Origin: Rhodocytophaga rosea
GTDB lineage: Bacteria; Bacteroidota; Bacteroidia; Cytophagales; 172606-1
DNA length: 64,000 nucleotides
Direction: 5' to 3'
NCBI RefSeq assembly: GCF_010119975.1
Contig: NZ_CP048222.1
Location: forward strand, 4,916,501-4,980,500
The notes beneath the pieces are model-generated. The model saw only the letters and a list, made by a program, of their open reading frames with translations, was not told the DNA's origin and did no database searches. Shown piece by piece: positions 18,883 through 28,237 of this stretch (position 1 is the first letter of the stretch; each line of letters opens with the position of its first letter). The translations under genes and the position numbers were made by a program.

Positions 18883-19009
18883 CTGGAAATAAGTCAAAGT
18901 TTACGTGGTTAAATTACAAAATTCCGGTGGGTTTATGATAGGATATCTACTATTTTACACGAAAGAAAGGCTTACAGAGAGGGAGTTTAGCTAGATATAT
19001 AATACTTAC

Positions 19010-19441
19010 TTACTTTCTTTCATTTATTTCTATCAGATAGCCATCCGGGTCTGAAAAGTAGATCTGAACTACCTTGTCAAAGCGGGTTTGTTTATGGAAC
19101 TGAATCTTATATTTGGTAAGAAAAGTTTCTGCCTGAGTAATGGATTCTACAAAAAACGCAATATGCCCACCATTCCGGTCATGGTAGATCTTTTCGGTTC
19201 GGCCTGCCAATAAATGTATTTGCTGGCCATTGCCTATATCGAACCAGGAACGTATGGCTTTCAGATCATCAGGTACTGGTATGGGCCGAAGCCCTATTAT
19301 ATCCCGGTAGAATGCAGTGCTCTTGCCAATATCGGCTACGTGTAATCCAACATGATTGTGTCCGGCAAATCCCAGCTTATCCTGACCAAAAGTTACTACT
19401 GATGAGAAGATAAGCATTAAAAAAATAATAAATTGGCGCAT
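19010..19441 (-). CDS. Secreted VOC-superfamily (glyoxalase-like) protein
   Basis: The protein has 143 residues. Residues 1-19 form a signal peptide ending in FGQ. The mature part has the betaalpha-beta-beta-beta repeats of the vicinal oxygen chelate fold: HNHVGLHVADIGKSTAFYRD, then GGHIAFFVE, and DPDGYLIEINE, where the histidines and last glutamate are typical metal ligands. The reaction is unknown; export makes a classical glyoxalase I role unlikely. It lies between two other secreted carbohydrate-type oxidoreductases on the same strand. Confidence 0.8.
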   Translation of the reverse strand: MRQFIIFLMLIFSSVVTFGQDKLGFAGHNHVGLHVADIGKSTAFYRDIIGLRPIPVPDDLKAIRSWFDIGNGQQIHLLAGRTEKIYHDRNGGHIAFFVESITQAETFLTKYKIQFHKQTRFDKVVQIYFSDPDGYLIEINERK

Positions 19442-19524
19442 AAAAGGTGGTTTATAATTGAATTAGAAGGTAAAAGAAATGCTGCTATTTCCTGAAACTA
19501 ATGCAGCCCAAACTATATATTTTT

Positions 19525-21339
19525 TTAATTACTTACTGAGCAGCTTTTGATCTTATATATTCTCCCGTCTGCTTTTGTATAGAGATAAAAATCATTGTTA
19601 AGACCTACACCAAACCGTAGATCAGTTTTTTTATTATCGCTTAATGCCTGAAAGTTGGTTGTTTTGCCTGCCACTTGTATTTCCATTTCCTGTATTAATG
19701 CCTGTTTCCCCAAGGCTAAATTCTTATTTTCCACATAGAATACACGGCCATTTACAATATCGCCAAAAATATATTTGCCAGAAAGCAGGGGAATCGCCGT
19801 TCCATTATAAACAAATCCACCAGAAATGGCATTTCCTTCATCATGATCATAGAAGGCTACCGGGTAGGTATAATGTAAACCCGGATCATTTTCAGGTAGA
19901 TTATAAACGACTTTCATGTCGCCCTCGTGGTTGATTACAAATGTACCTTCCCGTTCAGGCCATCCATATTCTGCGCCAGGAATACCAATATTTAATTCTT
20001 CTGCATTGGCATGGCCAATATCAGTAATGAGCATTTTCCCGTCAGACGTCCAGCAGATACGGTTTGGATTACGGAAGCCCCGGCAAAAAATTTCTCCTAG
20101 GCTGGCATCATCAGAATCTTGTGCAAAGGGATTAATGGCAGGAATACCATAGCGGCCATTCCGACTGTTTCTGCCTGCCGGGTCTATACGCAACACCGAA
20201 CTCCACACCCGTTTGTTGCTATTACAGAGAAAATAAAAGCCATTTTCCGAAGCCCCGCCATCTCCTACACCTATATATAACAAACCGTAATCAGGCGAAC
20301 CGGGTTTGGCTAATGGATTAAAGGTGATTTCCTGTACGCCATGGATGTTAGAAACCATATTTATCCGCATCATTTCTCTGCCGGTACCCGAAAATTGTTC
20401 TGCTGCCGGTTTATTTGCTTTCCATTCTGTAAGCACCCATTGTGAGGTAACTTTAATAGAATCATCATAGGCAAAATCCGCTGGAGCTGAATTAGGTTTT
20501 TCGGTATGGGTGGTGTATAAGAGGCCATTCTTGTAAAAATCCGGATGAAACGCATAGCTGCCAAAACCATTTGCCAGACCAGGGATGATAACAAAGCCAG
20601 GGCGTTCCTTTTGCATATCCATGTATACCTGCAGTTGTTTGTCTTTCATTTCATATAAAATTCCACGTAGGTCTTCAATAAACAAACGGTTTTTCTGGCC
20701 AGGCAATACCTGCATTTTATTGATACGCGCCAGAGGTACTTTATCCGCTGTAGCAGGAGCAGTAGTTACTTCTTCCAGAATGAGTTGTAAGCCTGATTTA
20801 GGAATAGCTGTAGGAACAGGATTATTGAGTGCTGTACCCAGATGGGCAGCAGTTTCGTTGGTAGGCGGTTGTTTCTGGTTTTTATGAATATATGAAAGCA
20901 ATGCTTGTATATCTGTATCAGTTAATTGAGTAAAAGGAGGCATATATTGTTTGTATTCCTCAAAAAGCTGTTTGCCTCTGGCATCGCCAGCCGTGATAAC
21001 TCCAGGAGCATTGCGGATAAACTTTGCGAGCCATTCAGAAGAGTTTTGTGAAGTTGCCTGTGCCAGATTAGGCCCTATGCCTTTTTGCAGAAAATTATGG
21101 CAAGCCGAGCAATTGGTTTCGAATAATTGCTGTCCTTTGGCTAAAACCTGTTCATCCGTGATATAATAAGAAGTACTACTAGTTTTTATTTCTGTGGTTT
21201 GCTCTACTGGATGGCTCGCTTCAGACGTTTTTGTACCGGCTTTCTTTTCAGAGGCACATGCATAGCAGCCCATGATTCCAGCCAGAATTAATGCCAGGAA
21301 ATATATTTTTTTAATGAAGGGAGTAACGATGAATGGCAT
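19525..21339 (-). CDS. Cytochrome c-PQQ-type sugar dehydrogenase fusion lipoprotein
   Basis: The protein has 604 residues. A hydrophobic leader ends at a likely lipobox cysteine (LAGIMGC, C25). A class I cytochrome c domain follows, with the haem motif C77-S-A-C80-H81 and a distal methionine candidate in YMPPFTQL. From about residue 185 onward comes the glucose/sorbosone dehydrogenase beta-propeller (RPGFVIIPGLANGFGSYAFH, GVGDGGASENG, CRGFRNPNRICWTSDGKMLI, ADGRIYKI). The fusion implies periplasmic sugar oxidation with direct electron transfer to the haem and then the respiratory chain. PQQ dependence is inferred from family membership. Confidence 0.85.
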   Translation of the reverse strand: MPFIVTPFIKKIYFLALILAGIMGCYACASEKKAGTKTSEASHPVEQTTEIKTSSTSYYITDEQVLAKGQQLFETNCSACHNFLQKGIGPNLAQATSQNSSEWLAKFIRNAPGVITAGDARGKQLFEEYKQYMPPFTQLTDTDIQALLSYIHKNQKQPPTNETAAHLGTALNNPVPTAIPKSGLQLILEEVTTAPATADKVPLARINKMQVLPGQKNRLFIEDLRGILYEMKDKQLQVYMDMQKERPGFVIIPGLANGFGSYAFHPDFYKNGLLYTTHTEKPNSAPADFAYDDSIKVTSQWVLTEWKANKPAAEQFSGTGREMMRINMVSNIHGVQEITFNPLAKPGSPDYGLLYIGVGDGGASENGFYFLCNSNKRVWSSVLRIDPAGRNSRNGRYGIPAINPFAQDSDDASLGEIFCRGFRNPNRICWTSDGKMLITDIGHANAEELNIGIPGAEYGWPEREGTFVINHEGDMKVVYNLPENDPGLHYTYPVAFYDHDEGNAISGGFVYNGTAIPLLSGKYIFGDIVNGRVFYVENKNLALGKQALIQEMEIQVAGKTTNFQALSDNKKTDLRFGVGLNNDFYLYTKADGRIYKIKSCSVSN

Positions 21340-21469
21340 TCGTTTAAGGTTAGGTAATATATTTCCAAGGTACGTTATTTTAGATAAATAGTAAACCTCT
21401 GTTCAAATTGCTAAGATTAGTGCCGGTAAACTATAGATCTGATCAACCCATAATAAATACCCGGGGATA

Positions 21470-21973
21470 TTACAAAGCAGCTCTTTTGCCAAGCTCAATC
21501 ACCTGCATATTGCTCACTTTTTTGTCCTGTATATCAAAACGGAGTACTGTTCGCATGTGATGAAAACCATGTTTACCAGCCGCTCCAGGATTCAGGTGCA
21601 ACAAATTATTATGTACACGGTCTGGCATCACTTTCAGAATATGCGAATGACCACAAATAAATATATCTGGCGGCGTTTTCTTGATAGCGGCCAGCACAGC
21701 CGGATTATACCTGGGCGGATACCCTCCAATATGTGTGATCCACACTTGTAGACCTTCACACGTGAATTTCTGGTCTTTGGGATAAGCAATTCGGATGTCC
21801 TGCCCATCAATATTGCCATATACTGCCCGTACCGGTTTAAAAGCAGCCAGCCGGTCAATTAAGGCTATATCACCTATATCGCCGGCATGCCATATTTCAT
21901 CACAGGTTTCAAAGTAAGTAAAAAGCCGCTCATCCAAATACCCATGTGTATCAGACATCAATCCTATTTTCAT
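21470..21973 (-). CDS. YfcE/MJ0936-type metallophosphoesterase
   Basis: The protein has 167 residues, normal for the family. All dinuclear metal-binding blocks are present: MSDTHG, EIWHAGDIGD, VYGNIDGQ, FICGHSHI and NPGAAG. These enzymes hydrolyse phosphodiesters in the cytoplasm; physiological substrates are poorly known. It is transcribed away from the neighbouring alkaline-phosphatase-superfamily gene across a 228-bp shared upstream region. Confidence 0.9.
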   Translation of the reverse strand: MKIGLMSDTHGYLDERLFTYFETCDEIWHAGDIGDIALIDRLAAFKPVRAVYGNIDGQDIRIAYPKDQKFTCEGLQVWITHIGGYPPRYNPAVLAAIKKTPPDIFICGHSHILKVMPDRVHNNLLHLNPGAAGKHGFHHMRTVLRFDIQDKKVSNMQVIELGKRAAL

Positions 21974-22147
21974 TGCTATGCATTCAAAAGTGAAGAGACA
22001 AAAATACCTTTTTTGTCCTCAGATAAATGATTTTTTTATCTTGGAAACCGGAAACCTCCTAGAGTGTTCTTATGTTTTCCTCCAGAACAGGCAAACAGGT
22101 TTGGCAGGAGAAAGTATATATTTGAACATACATCCATAAAATAATCC

Positions 22148-22175
22148 TTTGCCATTGCTTATTGTCCTACCTTTG
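22148..22175 (+). promoter_or_regulatory. Promoter-like TTTG-N16-TACCTTTG
   Basis: TTTG at 22148-22151 and TACCTTTG at 22168-22175 form a Bacteroidota-type promoter ending 26 bp before the ATG of the following gene. The spacer is slightly short (16 instead of about 19). A further TATATTTG occurs at 22117-22124. Confidence 0.4.
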
Positions 22176-22201
22176 CCAGCTAAAATTTGAATGAAGCAAG
22201 T

Positions 22202-23575
22202 ATGCGTAAAACGGTTGTATTAAATGTAGTAGGGCTTACTCCGGGTTTAATAGGCCAATATACTCCCTTTTTAAATGAATGGTCGAAGCAGGCGAAAACC
22301 ACTTTTATAAAACCAGTTGTGCCTGCCGTAACCTGTTCTGTGCAGGCGACTTACCTTACCGGGAAAACGCCTGATGTACACGGAATAGTGGGAAACGGAT
22401 GGTATTTTAGGGATGAGTGCGAAATTAAGTTCTGGCGGCAGTCGAATAAGCTAATGGAAGCGCCTAAAATATGGGAAGTGGCCAGAAAAGAAGATCCCTC
22501 GTTCACTTGTGCCAATATGTTCTGGTGGTATAATATGTATTCTTCAGCCGATTATTCCGTTACGCCCCGACCGCAATACCTGGCTGATGGCCGCAAAATG
22601 CCCGATTGTTATGCATATCCGGCCAGTTTGCGCGATAAATTACAGGCCGAATTAGGTACATTTCCGTTGTTCGATTTCTGGGGGCCACGTACAACTATTA
22701 AGTCCAGCCAGTGGATTGCGGATGCTTCCAAGAAGGTAGATGAATGGCATAATCCTACGCTTACCCTCATTTACCTGCCACACTTGGATTATAATATCCA
22801 GCGTTTTGGTCCGGACCTTATGAAAATAAGTAAAGATTTGCAGGAGATTGATGCGGTTTGCAAAGACCTGATTCAGTTTTATGAGAAAAGAGGTGCCCAG
22901 GTATTGGTGCTTTCTGAATATGGTATTACGCCGGTAGACCGCCCGGTTCATTTAAATAGGGTATTACGGGAGAAAGGATATATTGCTGTACGGGAGGAAC
23001 GTGGACTGGAATTGCTGGATGCAGGCGTAAGTACTGCTTTTGCTGTAGCCGATCATCAGGTAGCTCATATTTATGTGAATGAGGCAAGTAAAATTAATCA
23101 GGTCAGAAAACTTATAGAGGCCATACCTGGGGTACAAGAGGTATGGGGAGAAGCAGAAAAAAAGCAGCATCACCTGAATCATGACCGTGCTGGAGAATTA
23201 ATAGCTATTGCTGACAACCATTCCTGGTTTACATATTATTACTGGCTGGACGATGCCAAAGCGCCTGACTTTGCCCGGATTGTAGATATTCATAAAAAGC
23301 CAGGATATGACCCGGTAGAAATGTTTGCAGACCCAAACATTACAATGCTTCCGGTGAAAGTAGGTATGAAATTAATCAAGAAAAAATTAGGCTTCCGTAT
23401 GCTCATGGACATTATTCCCCTGGATGGATCTCTGGTAAAAGGTTCGCATGGACGTTATCCGGATAGACCAGTAGATGGCCCTTTTCTGATGACAAAACAA
23501 GCTGCAACGTTGCCAGCTTCTCAAGTGGAAGCTACCCGGGTATTTGATATATTGCTTTCACATTTAAGGGATTAA
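22202..23575 (+). CDS. Alkaline phosphatase superfamily phosphodiesterase (NPP-like)
   Basis: About 457 residues from the ATG; an upstream TTG five codons earlier was rejected. VLNVVGLTPGLIGQ carries the first metal region, VTCSVQATYLTGKTPDVHGI the nucleophile region, and HLDYNIQRFGPD, VLSEYGI and KGSHGRYP further metal-ligand blocks of the nucleotide pyrophosphatase/phosphodiesterase family. No signal peptide is visible, so it appears cytoplasmic. Substrate unknown. Confidence 0.82.
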   Translation: MRKTVVLNVVGLTPGLIGQYTPFLNEWSKQAKTTFIKPVVPAVTCSVQATYLTGKTPDVHGIVGNGWYFRDECEIKFWRQSNKLMEAPKIWEVARKEDPSFTCANMFWWYNMYSSADYSVTPRPQYLADGRKMPDCYAYPASLRDKLQAELGTFPLFDFWGPRTTIKSSQWIADASKKVDEWHNPTLTLIYLPHLDYNIQRFGPDLMKISKDLQEIDAVCKDLIQFYEKRGAQVLVLSEYGITPVDRPVHLNRVLREKGYIAVREERGLELLDAGVSTAFAVADHQVAHIYVNEASKINQVRKLIEAIPGVQEVWGEAEKKQHHLNHDRAGELIAIADNHSWFTYYYWLDDAKAPDFARIVDIHKKPGYDPVEMFADPNITMLPVKVGMKLIKKKLGFRMLMDIIPLDGSLVKGSHGRYPDRPVDGPFLMTKQAATLPASQVEATRVFDILLSHLRD

Positions 23576-23609
23576 GTAGAGATAGTAACAATAAATTAAT
23601 CAATTTTTA

Positions 23610-23894
23610 ATGGAGCATTCTCGTTTTTTTCTTACATTTGATTTTAAGACCTACTATATTTTTGCTTTGGTAAAGGACTATATCACATTAACGGCCATTT
23701 TTTCCAGTAGCCATTCCGGCGGATTCTATGCATATATAGAGGAGATACCGGAAGTATGTACAACTGCGGGCACTTTTGATAAAGCCATTACTCATCTCAG
23801 AATGAAATTACAAAGGGCTGTGCAGGATACCAGCCGGCTGAGATTAGCAGTACGTTATAAACATGTATTTCTTAAAAACAGCCATGCTAATTAG
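23610..23894 (+). CDS. Solo HicB-like small protein
   Basis: The segment YITLTAIFSSSHSGGFYAYIEE and the following TFDKAITHLRMKLQRAV match the partial RNase H fold of HicB antitoxins and related stand-alone domains. No HicA-like toxin lies beside it and no DNA-binding tail is seen, so it is probably not a working toxin-antitoxin pair. The first ~19 residues look unlike protein and contain a promoter-like element (23637-23664). The real start may therefore be the TTG at 23667, giving a protein of about 75 residues. Confidence 0.55.
   Translation: MEHSRFFLTFDFKTYYIFALVKDYITLTAIFSSSHSGGFYAYIEEIPEVCTTAGTFDKAITHLRMKLQRAVQDTSRLRLAVRYKHVFLKNSHAN
23637..23664 (+). promoter_or_regulatory. Promoter-like TTTG-N16-TATTTTTG inside the annotated HicB-like ORF
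   Basis: TTTG at 23637-23640 and TATTTTTG at 23657-23664 have the same 16-bp spacing as the element upstream of the phosphodiesterase gene. If used, the transcript would begin close to the TTG at 23667, so translation would have to start there or slightly later. Confidence 0.35.
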
Positions 23895-24000
23895 TAAACA
23901 ACATAGCTGTACGGGTATTAAATATAGTTTTCTTAAAAACAGCCTCTTTTCGCCTTCTGATTATATGTTTGAATTACATTAACTAATCCCTCTTTGTAGT

Positions 24001-24390
24001 ATGCGCTACCTTGCAGTTTTTTTTACGGTCATTTTTATCTTGTTTGCTATTGTTCAATACAATGATCCTGATCCAATTTTATGGATTCCAATTTACGCCT
24101 ATGCTGCATTGATGTCGTATCTGGCGTACCGGCAAAAATACATTATTCCTGCCTTACTTATTGGGTTTGTGGCATATTTGGTCGGTGCTATCTATTATTT
24201 TCCACCATCGGTTGGCGAGTGGATTAACGCGGAGGAAACTGCCAAATCTCTTCAAATGAAGATGCCCTTTGTAGAAGAAGCCCGGGAATCGATGGGTTTG
24301 GGCATTTGTGTTATCGCCATGGGTATATTTTTGTATGCGGCCTACCGCCAGCGTAAAACTCAGACAAGCCCGGTATCTAAGATAGTATAG
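24001..24390 (+). CDS. TMEM220-family small membrane protein
   Basis: The protein has 129 residues and four predicted membrane helices. The N-terminal block (FAIVQYNDPDPILWIPIYAY) and the ARESMGLGICVIAMGIFLYA block near the end are characteristic of the transmembrane 220 family, conserved from bacteria to vertebrates without a known function. It stands alone, 106 bp after the HicB-like gene, with no obvious operon partner. Confidence 0.78.
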   Translation: MRYLAVFFTVIFILFAIVQYNDPDPILWIPIYAYAALMSYLAYRQKYIIPALLIGFVAYLVGAIYYFPPSVGEWINAEETAKSLQMKMPFVEEARESMGLGICVIAMGIFLYAAYRQRKTQTSPVSKIV

Positions 24391-24480
24391 ATTTATTTAT
24401 CGGTAGAGTAAACAGAGATAGTCTTGTCCGGGAATACGATTTTTATTAATATTCCGGTCAAACTCTATCATCCTATATTT

Positions 24481-24783
24481 ATGTTTGTACATACCGTATA
24501 TTTCTGGCTTCACTATTCTGCTACAGCCGCAGACAGGACTTTTTTTGAGCAACAATTGCAGCAACTTTCTACCATCGAATATATTCATACAGCTTATGTT
24601 GGCGTTCCGGCACCTACCCGCCGCGAAGTTATCGACAGTTCGTATGATTATTCCATCACCTTTATATTTAAAAGCCAGGTTGAACAGGATCTGTACCAGC
24701 CGCATCCGGCTCATAAGGCCTTTGTTGATAAATGCGCGCATTTATGGCGGAGAGTACAAGTGTATGATGCTATTCCGTTCTAG
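24481..24783 (+). CDS. Dabb-family (stress-responsive A/B barrel) protein
   Basis: About 100 residues from the ATG giving MFVHTVYFWLHYSA; the longer reading frame upstream lacks family features. Typical dimeric alpha-beta barrel elements are visible: VHTVYFWL, RREVIDSSYDYSITFIF and HPAHKAFVDKCAHLW. Dabb proteins form homodimers with a shared pocket; function in bacteria is unclear. A strong hairpin terminator follows 20 bp after the stop. Confidence 0.82.
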   Translation: MFVHTVYFWLHYSATAADRTFFEQQLQQLSTIEYIHTAYVGVPAPTRREVIDSSYDYSITFIFKSQVEQDLYQPHPAHKAFVDKCAHLWRRVQVYDAIPF

Positions 24784-24802
24784 GTAATATATACATTAAC
24801 AC

Positions 24803-24837
24803 AAATACCTGACAGATTTTATATTTGTCAGGTATTT
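24803..24837 (+). terminator. Intrinsic terminator after the Dabb gene
   Basis: A perfect 12-bp stem (arms 24803-24814 and 24826-24837, loop 11 nt) is followed by a T-rich stretch. It ends transcription of the Dabb gene. Confidence 0.8.
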
Positions 24838-24941
24838 ATTTTTAGGGAATTACATTTAGAAATAGAAGTGTGATATAGAGCCATTTCTTACACAACAGAT
24901 ATTTGGATGCACTCTCTGTATAATTGTTTGTGAAGGCAGGA

Positions 24942-24949
24942 TAGATTTG
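24942..24949 (+). promoter_or_regulatory. -7 promoter element of the DUF6340 gene
   Basis: TAGATTTG fits TAnnTTTG and lies 23 bp before the start codon. The upstream element is only a TTG at 24924-24926, with a short 15-bp spacer. Confidence 0.4.
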
Positions 24950-24972
24950 TAAAGTACCATACGTCTATTCTT

Positions 24973-26016
24973 ATGAAAAACAAATACAGCTTATTTCTTC
25001 TCCTTCCTAGCCTCTTTCTATGTAGCTGCATGACTAGTACTTACTTAAAAGTAATGCGTCCGGCACAGGTTACGGTAGGGCCACATATTAAAAAAATAGC
25101 TATTGTCAACCGGACTGTTCCTGAAAAAAAAGCCGTCAATATTATAGAAGGTATCCTTACAGGGGAAATGCCCGGACGTGATAAACAAGGTGTACAGAAA
25201 GCTATCGATGGATTACAGGAAAGCTTTATAAATTCTCCCAGATTTGAAGTCATCAGGACAAATGAAGAACTAAAAGGCTCTGGCATTGGTGATATGTTGC
25301 CCACACCCTTGAACTGGACAGTAATAACTGATCTGTGTAAAAAATACCAGGTAGATGCCATTTTAGCTGTTGAAAATTATGATTCAGATTTTATTATAAC
25401 GAAAGGTGATAAAATCAATAAGAAGGTGAATGAAAAAGGCGATACAATTAAAGTGCTTGAATATTATGCAGAAGGAATAGCTACTGTTAACTTAGGCTAC
25501 CGCTTGTATGATCCTCAGAAAAAGGCAATTGTAGACCAGTTACAAAACAGCAATAAGAATAAATGGAATACAAAAGGAAATTCTGTTCAGGATGCACTGG
25601 TGCAACTCATTGATGCCAATACAGCTATTCAACGGGTGAGCTTTGCTTCAGGCGGAAATTATGGTAGCCGTATTACCCCAAATTGGGTTTCTGTGCGGAG
25701 AGAATTTTATAAGAAAAATAAGCGGGATAGCTATTTTACCATTGGCTCCCGAAAAGCACAGGTAAACGACTGGAATGGCGCTGCTGATTACTGGCTAAAA
25801 GCTACTCAATCCAGAAGCAGCAAAGTAGCAGGAAAAGCATGTTATAACCTGGCATTGGCTTATGAAGTACTCGGCGACCTGGATGGTGCAAAAAAATGGG
25901 TAACTACCTCCTATGCAGATTATGGCAATAAAAAAGCCCGCCGGTATTCTTATCTCATAGATGGCCGTATCTGGGAAATGCAGAAACTCAATGAGCAAAT
26001 GAGCCAGGCGAATTAA
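24973..26016 (+). CDS. DUF6340-like lipoprotein with C-terminal TPR-like region
   Basis: The protein has 347 residues. The leader ends at a lipobox (LFLCSC), so it should be lipid-anchored. The body (IKKIAIVNRTVPEKKAVNII, YQVDAILAVENYDSDF, VNLGYRLYDPQKKAIVD) resembles the DUF6340 group of Bacteroidota lipoproteins, with no known activity. Residues ~265-335 (WNGAADYWLKATQ, ACYNLALAYEVLGDLDGAKK) look like one to two tetratricopeptide-type helical pairs. It is a single-gene unit bounded by terminator hairpins. Confidence 0.75.
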   Translation: MKNKYSLFLLLPSLFLCSCMTSTYLKVMRPAQVTVGPHIKKIAIVNRTVPEKKAVNIIEGILTGEMPGRDKQGVQKAIDGLQESFINSPRFEVIRTNEELKGSGIGDMLPTPLNWTVITDLCKKYQVDAILAVENYDSDFIITKGDKINKKVNEKGDTIKVLEYYAEGIATVNLGYRLYDPQKKAIVDQLQNSNKNKWNTKGNSVQDALVQLIDANTAIQRVSFASGGNYGSRITPNWVSVRREFYKKNKRDSYFTIGSRKAQVNDWNGAADYWLKATQSRSSKVAGKACYNLALAYEVLGDLDGAKKWVTTSYADYGNKKARRYSYLIDGRIWEMQKLNEQMSQAN

Positions 26017-26049
26017 ATACAATATACACTACTTTCAAGTAGAAGCACA

Positions 26050-26093
26050 AACCCTGATAGGCTGGTTAATTTTAATTCCGGTATATCAGGGTT
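26050..26093 (+). terminator. Terminator between convergent DUF6340 and ppk1 genes
   Basis: A 10-bp perfect stem (26050-26059 with 26084-26093) enclosing a 24-nt loop is followed by TATTATTTTT. It is suited to stop the lipoprotein transcript before the convergent polyphosphate kinase gene. Confidence 0.6.
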
Positions 26094-26119
26094 ATTATTT
26101 TTAGAGAAATTAAACTTCT

Positions 26120-28237
26120 TCAGGAAGTAACTATAACATCTTCTCCCGCAACTTGTTCTTGTATCCGCTCCTCACGAGCTTTAAGCCAGTTGTAGGTATC
26201 AATTTGCGATTGAATAGGTTTGTTTTTTTTGCTCACCTCAATGGATAAGTTATTATGCTTACTATCCAGGTGTCTGCCTTTAACCGAATCTTCCAGTTGT
26301 AGTGCCAGCATTTGCCTGAGTTCAACTTTGATAGATTCGTTGTATACAGGAAAAGCTACTTCAATTCTTTTATACAGATTGCGCTTCATCCAGTCAGCGG
26401 AAGAGAGGTAGATTTCATCTTTGCCATTGTTATAAAACCAGAAAACCCTGGCATGTTCCAGAAAACGGTCAACTATTCTGGTAACCCGTATATTTTCACT
26501 GATACCTGCTATCCCTGGTATCAGGCAGCATATCCCCCGCACAATCAATTCAATCTGTACGCCTGCCTTACTGGCTTCGTATAACTCATCAATCATTACT
26601 CTGTCTTCCAGGTTGTTGATTTTAATAATGATTTTGGCAGATTTTTCTTTTTTAGCCGCATTTTTTTCCCGGTTAAGCAGCACCAGAAAACGATCCTGCA
26701 TGTTGAACTGAGCCACCAGTAAATGTCTGAACCGCATGGCACTTTTCTTATTGACCAGGTGATTAAAAACTTGCTGTAATTCTCCGGCTATACCCTTATG
26801 CGCCGTTAATAAACCATGATCGGCATAAATACCTGCAGTACGTTCATTAAAATTTCCGGTACCCAGGTAAGCAAAATTTTGTAGTTTGCCTTTGGAAGAA
26901 GTGCGTTGAATAAGTGCAATCTTGGCATGTACTTTTAATCCGGGAATACTGTACATAATGTGAATTCCGGCAGATTCCATTTCCTCAGCCCAGCGTAAAT
27001 TATTAGCCTCATCAAAACGGGCTTTTACTTCTACAAATACAATTACTTTTTTGCCATTTCTGGCCGCTGTAATTAAGGCGTTGGCAATTAAAGAATTAGA
27101 AGCAATCCGGTAAAAAGTTACTTTTATTTCACGTACGCAAGGGTCGATGGCAGCTTCGTTGAAGAACCGCAACACATAATCGTAAGAGTGATACGGAAAA
27201 TGCAGAATATGATCTTGTCTGCTGATAGCTTCAAATATAGATTCTGATTCCTCCAGGGCAGATTTGCTAATAGCGGGCAAAGGTGTATACTCTAATTTAG
27301 GTGATAAAGGATTAGGCAACTGCATCAGGTCGTCGAGGTTATGATACCTGCCCCCAGGTGCCATATCTTCGGGTTCCAGTTGAAATCTACGAGTAAGAAA
27401 CTCCAACATTTCCGGCGGCATAATATCTTCATACTGAAAACGGGTAGGTTCGCCAGCATGGCGTTTTTTAAGTTGCTCTTTAATTTTTCGCACCAGATCA
27501 CCAGAGTATTCATCTTCGATACTCAGGTCGCCATTACGGGTCATTTTAATACTATAACAGCCCAATGCCTCGTACCCGGGAAAAATAGTAGCCAGGTTCT
27601 GGCGGATAATATCCTCTATAAAAACAAAATACTTATTTCCTTTCATTGAAGACAGCTTAACAAAGCGACCCAACGGCTGAGAAGGAATATTTAGGTAAGC
27701 AATAATCTTTTCTTCTTTGCCATCCAGATTGTGTTTGCGGCGCAGGGAAATGGCAAAATACAGAGCATCATTCTGCATGAATGGCACATTTTTACCAGAA
27801 CCGGAAATAAATATAGGCTGCAGGTAAGATAGGATTTTAGATTTGAAGAAATGAGTCATTTCTTTCAGGTGCGCTTTTGCTGGTTCTTCTTCGTGATACA
27901 AAATAATATGATTGGCTTGTAGCTCAGGCAAAATAGTTTCCTTAAAAATGCGCTCAAATTCATAGTGCTGCCGGATTACATCCTGCTGAACTGCACTCAT
28001 TATATCTTTAGGATCGAAATCGAGTTGTTTGTGTATCCTGGCTTTACTGAATTTTAATAAGTTTTGCAAGGAGGCTACCCTCACCCTGAAAAATTCATCC
28101 AGGTTGGAAGAATAAATTGCCAGAAACTTAATGCGTTCATACAAAGGAACTTGTTTGTCTTCCGCTTCCTGTAATACCCGGTAATTAAAGGTTAACCAGC
28201 TGAGTTCGCGGTTAAAGTAAGGATTTACTTGGCCCAT
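26120..28237 (-). CDS. ppk1: Polyphosphate kinase 1
   Basis: The protein has 705 residues, full length for PPK1. The N-terminal domain opens with YFNRELSWLTFNYRVLQEA and SNLDEFFRVRVASL. The catalytic domain has FYRIASNS, GLKVHAKIALIQR (containing the phosphorylated histidine region), YLGTGNFNERTA, and a second histidine in LEHARVFWFYNNG. It reversibly transfers the ATP gamma-phosphate to polyphosphate and is usually membrane-associated. It is a single gene on this strand. Confidence 0.95.
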   Translation of the reverse strand: MGQVNPYFNRELSWLTFNYRVLQEAEDKQVPLYERIKFLAIYSSNLDEFFRVRVASLQNLLKFSKARIHKQLDFDPKDIMSAVQQDVIRQHYEFERIFKETILPELQANHIILYHEEEPAKAHLKEMTHFFKSKILSYLQPIFISGSGKNVPFMQNDALYFAISLRRKHNLDGKEEKIIAYLNIPSQPLGRFVKLSSMKGNKYFVFIEDIIRQNLATIFPGYEALGCYSIKMTRNGDLSIEDEYSGDLVRKIKEQLKKRHAGEPTRFQYEDIMPPEMLEFLTRRFQLEPEDMAPGGRYHNLDDLMQLPNPLSPKLEYTPLPAISKSALEESESIFEAISRQDHILHFPYHSYDYVLRFFNEAAIDPCVREIKVTFYRIASNSLIANALITAARNGKKVIVFVEVKARFDEANNLRWAEEMESAGIHIMYSIPGLKVHAKIALIQRTSSKGKLQNFAYLGTGNFNERTAGIYADHGLLTAHKGIAGELQQVFNHLVNKKSAMRFRHLLVAQFNMQDRFLVLLNREKNAAKKEKSAKIIIKINNLEDRVMIDELYEASKAGVQIELIVRGICCLIPGIAGISENIRVTRIVDRFLEHARVFWFYNNGKDEIYLSSADWMKRNLYKRIEVAFPVYNESIKVELRQMLALQLEDSVKGRHLDSKHNNLSIEVSKKNKPIQSQIDTYNWLKAREERIQEQVAGEDVIVTS

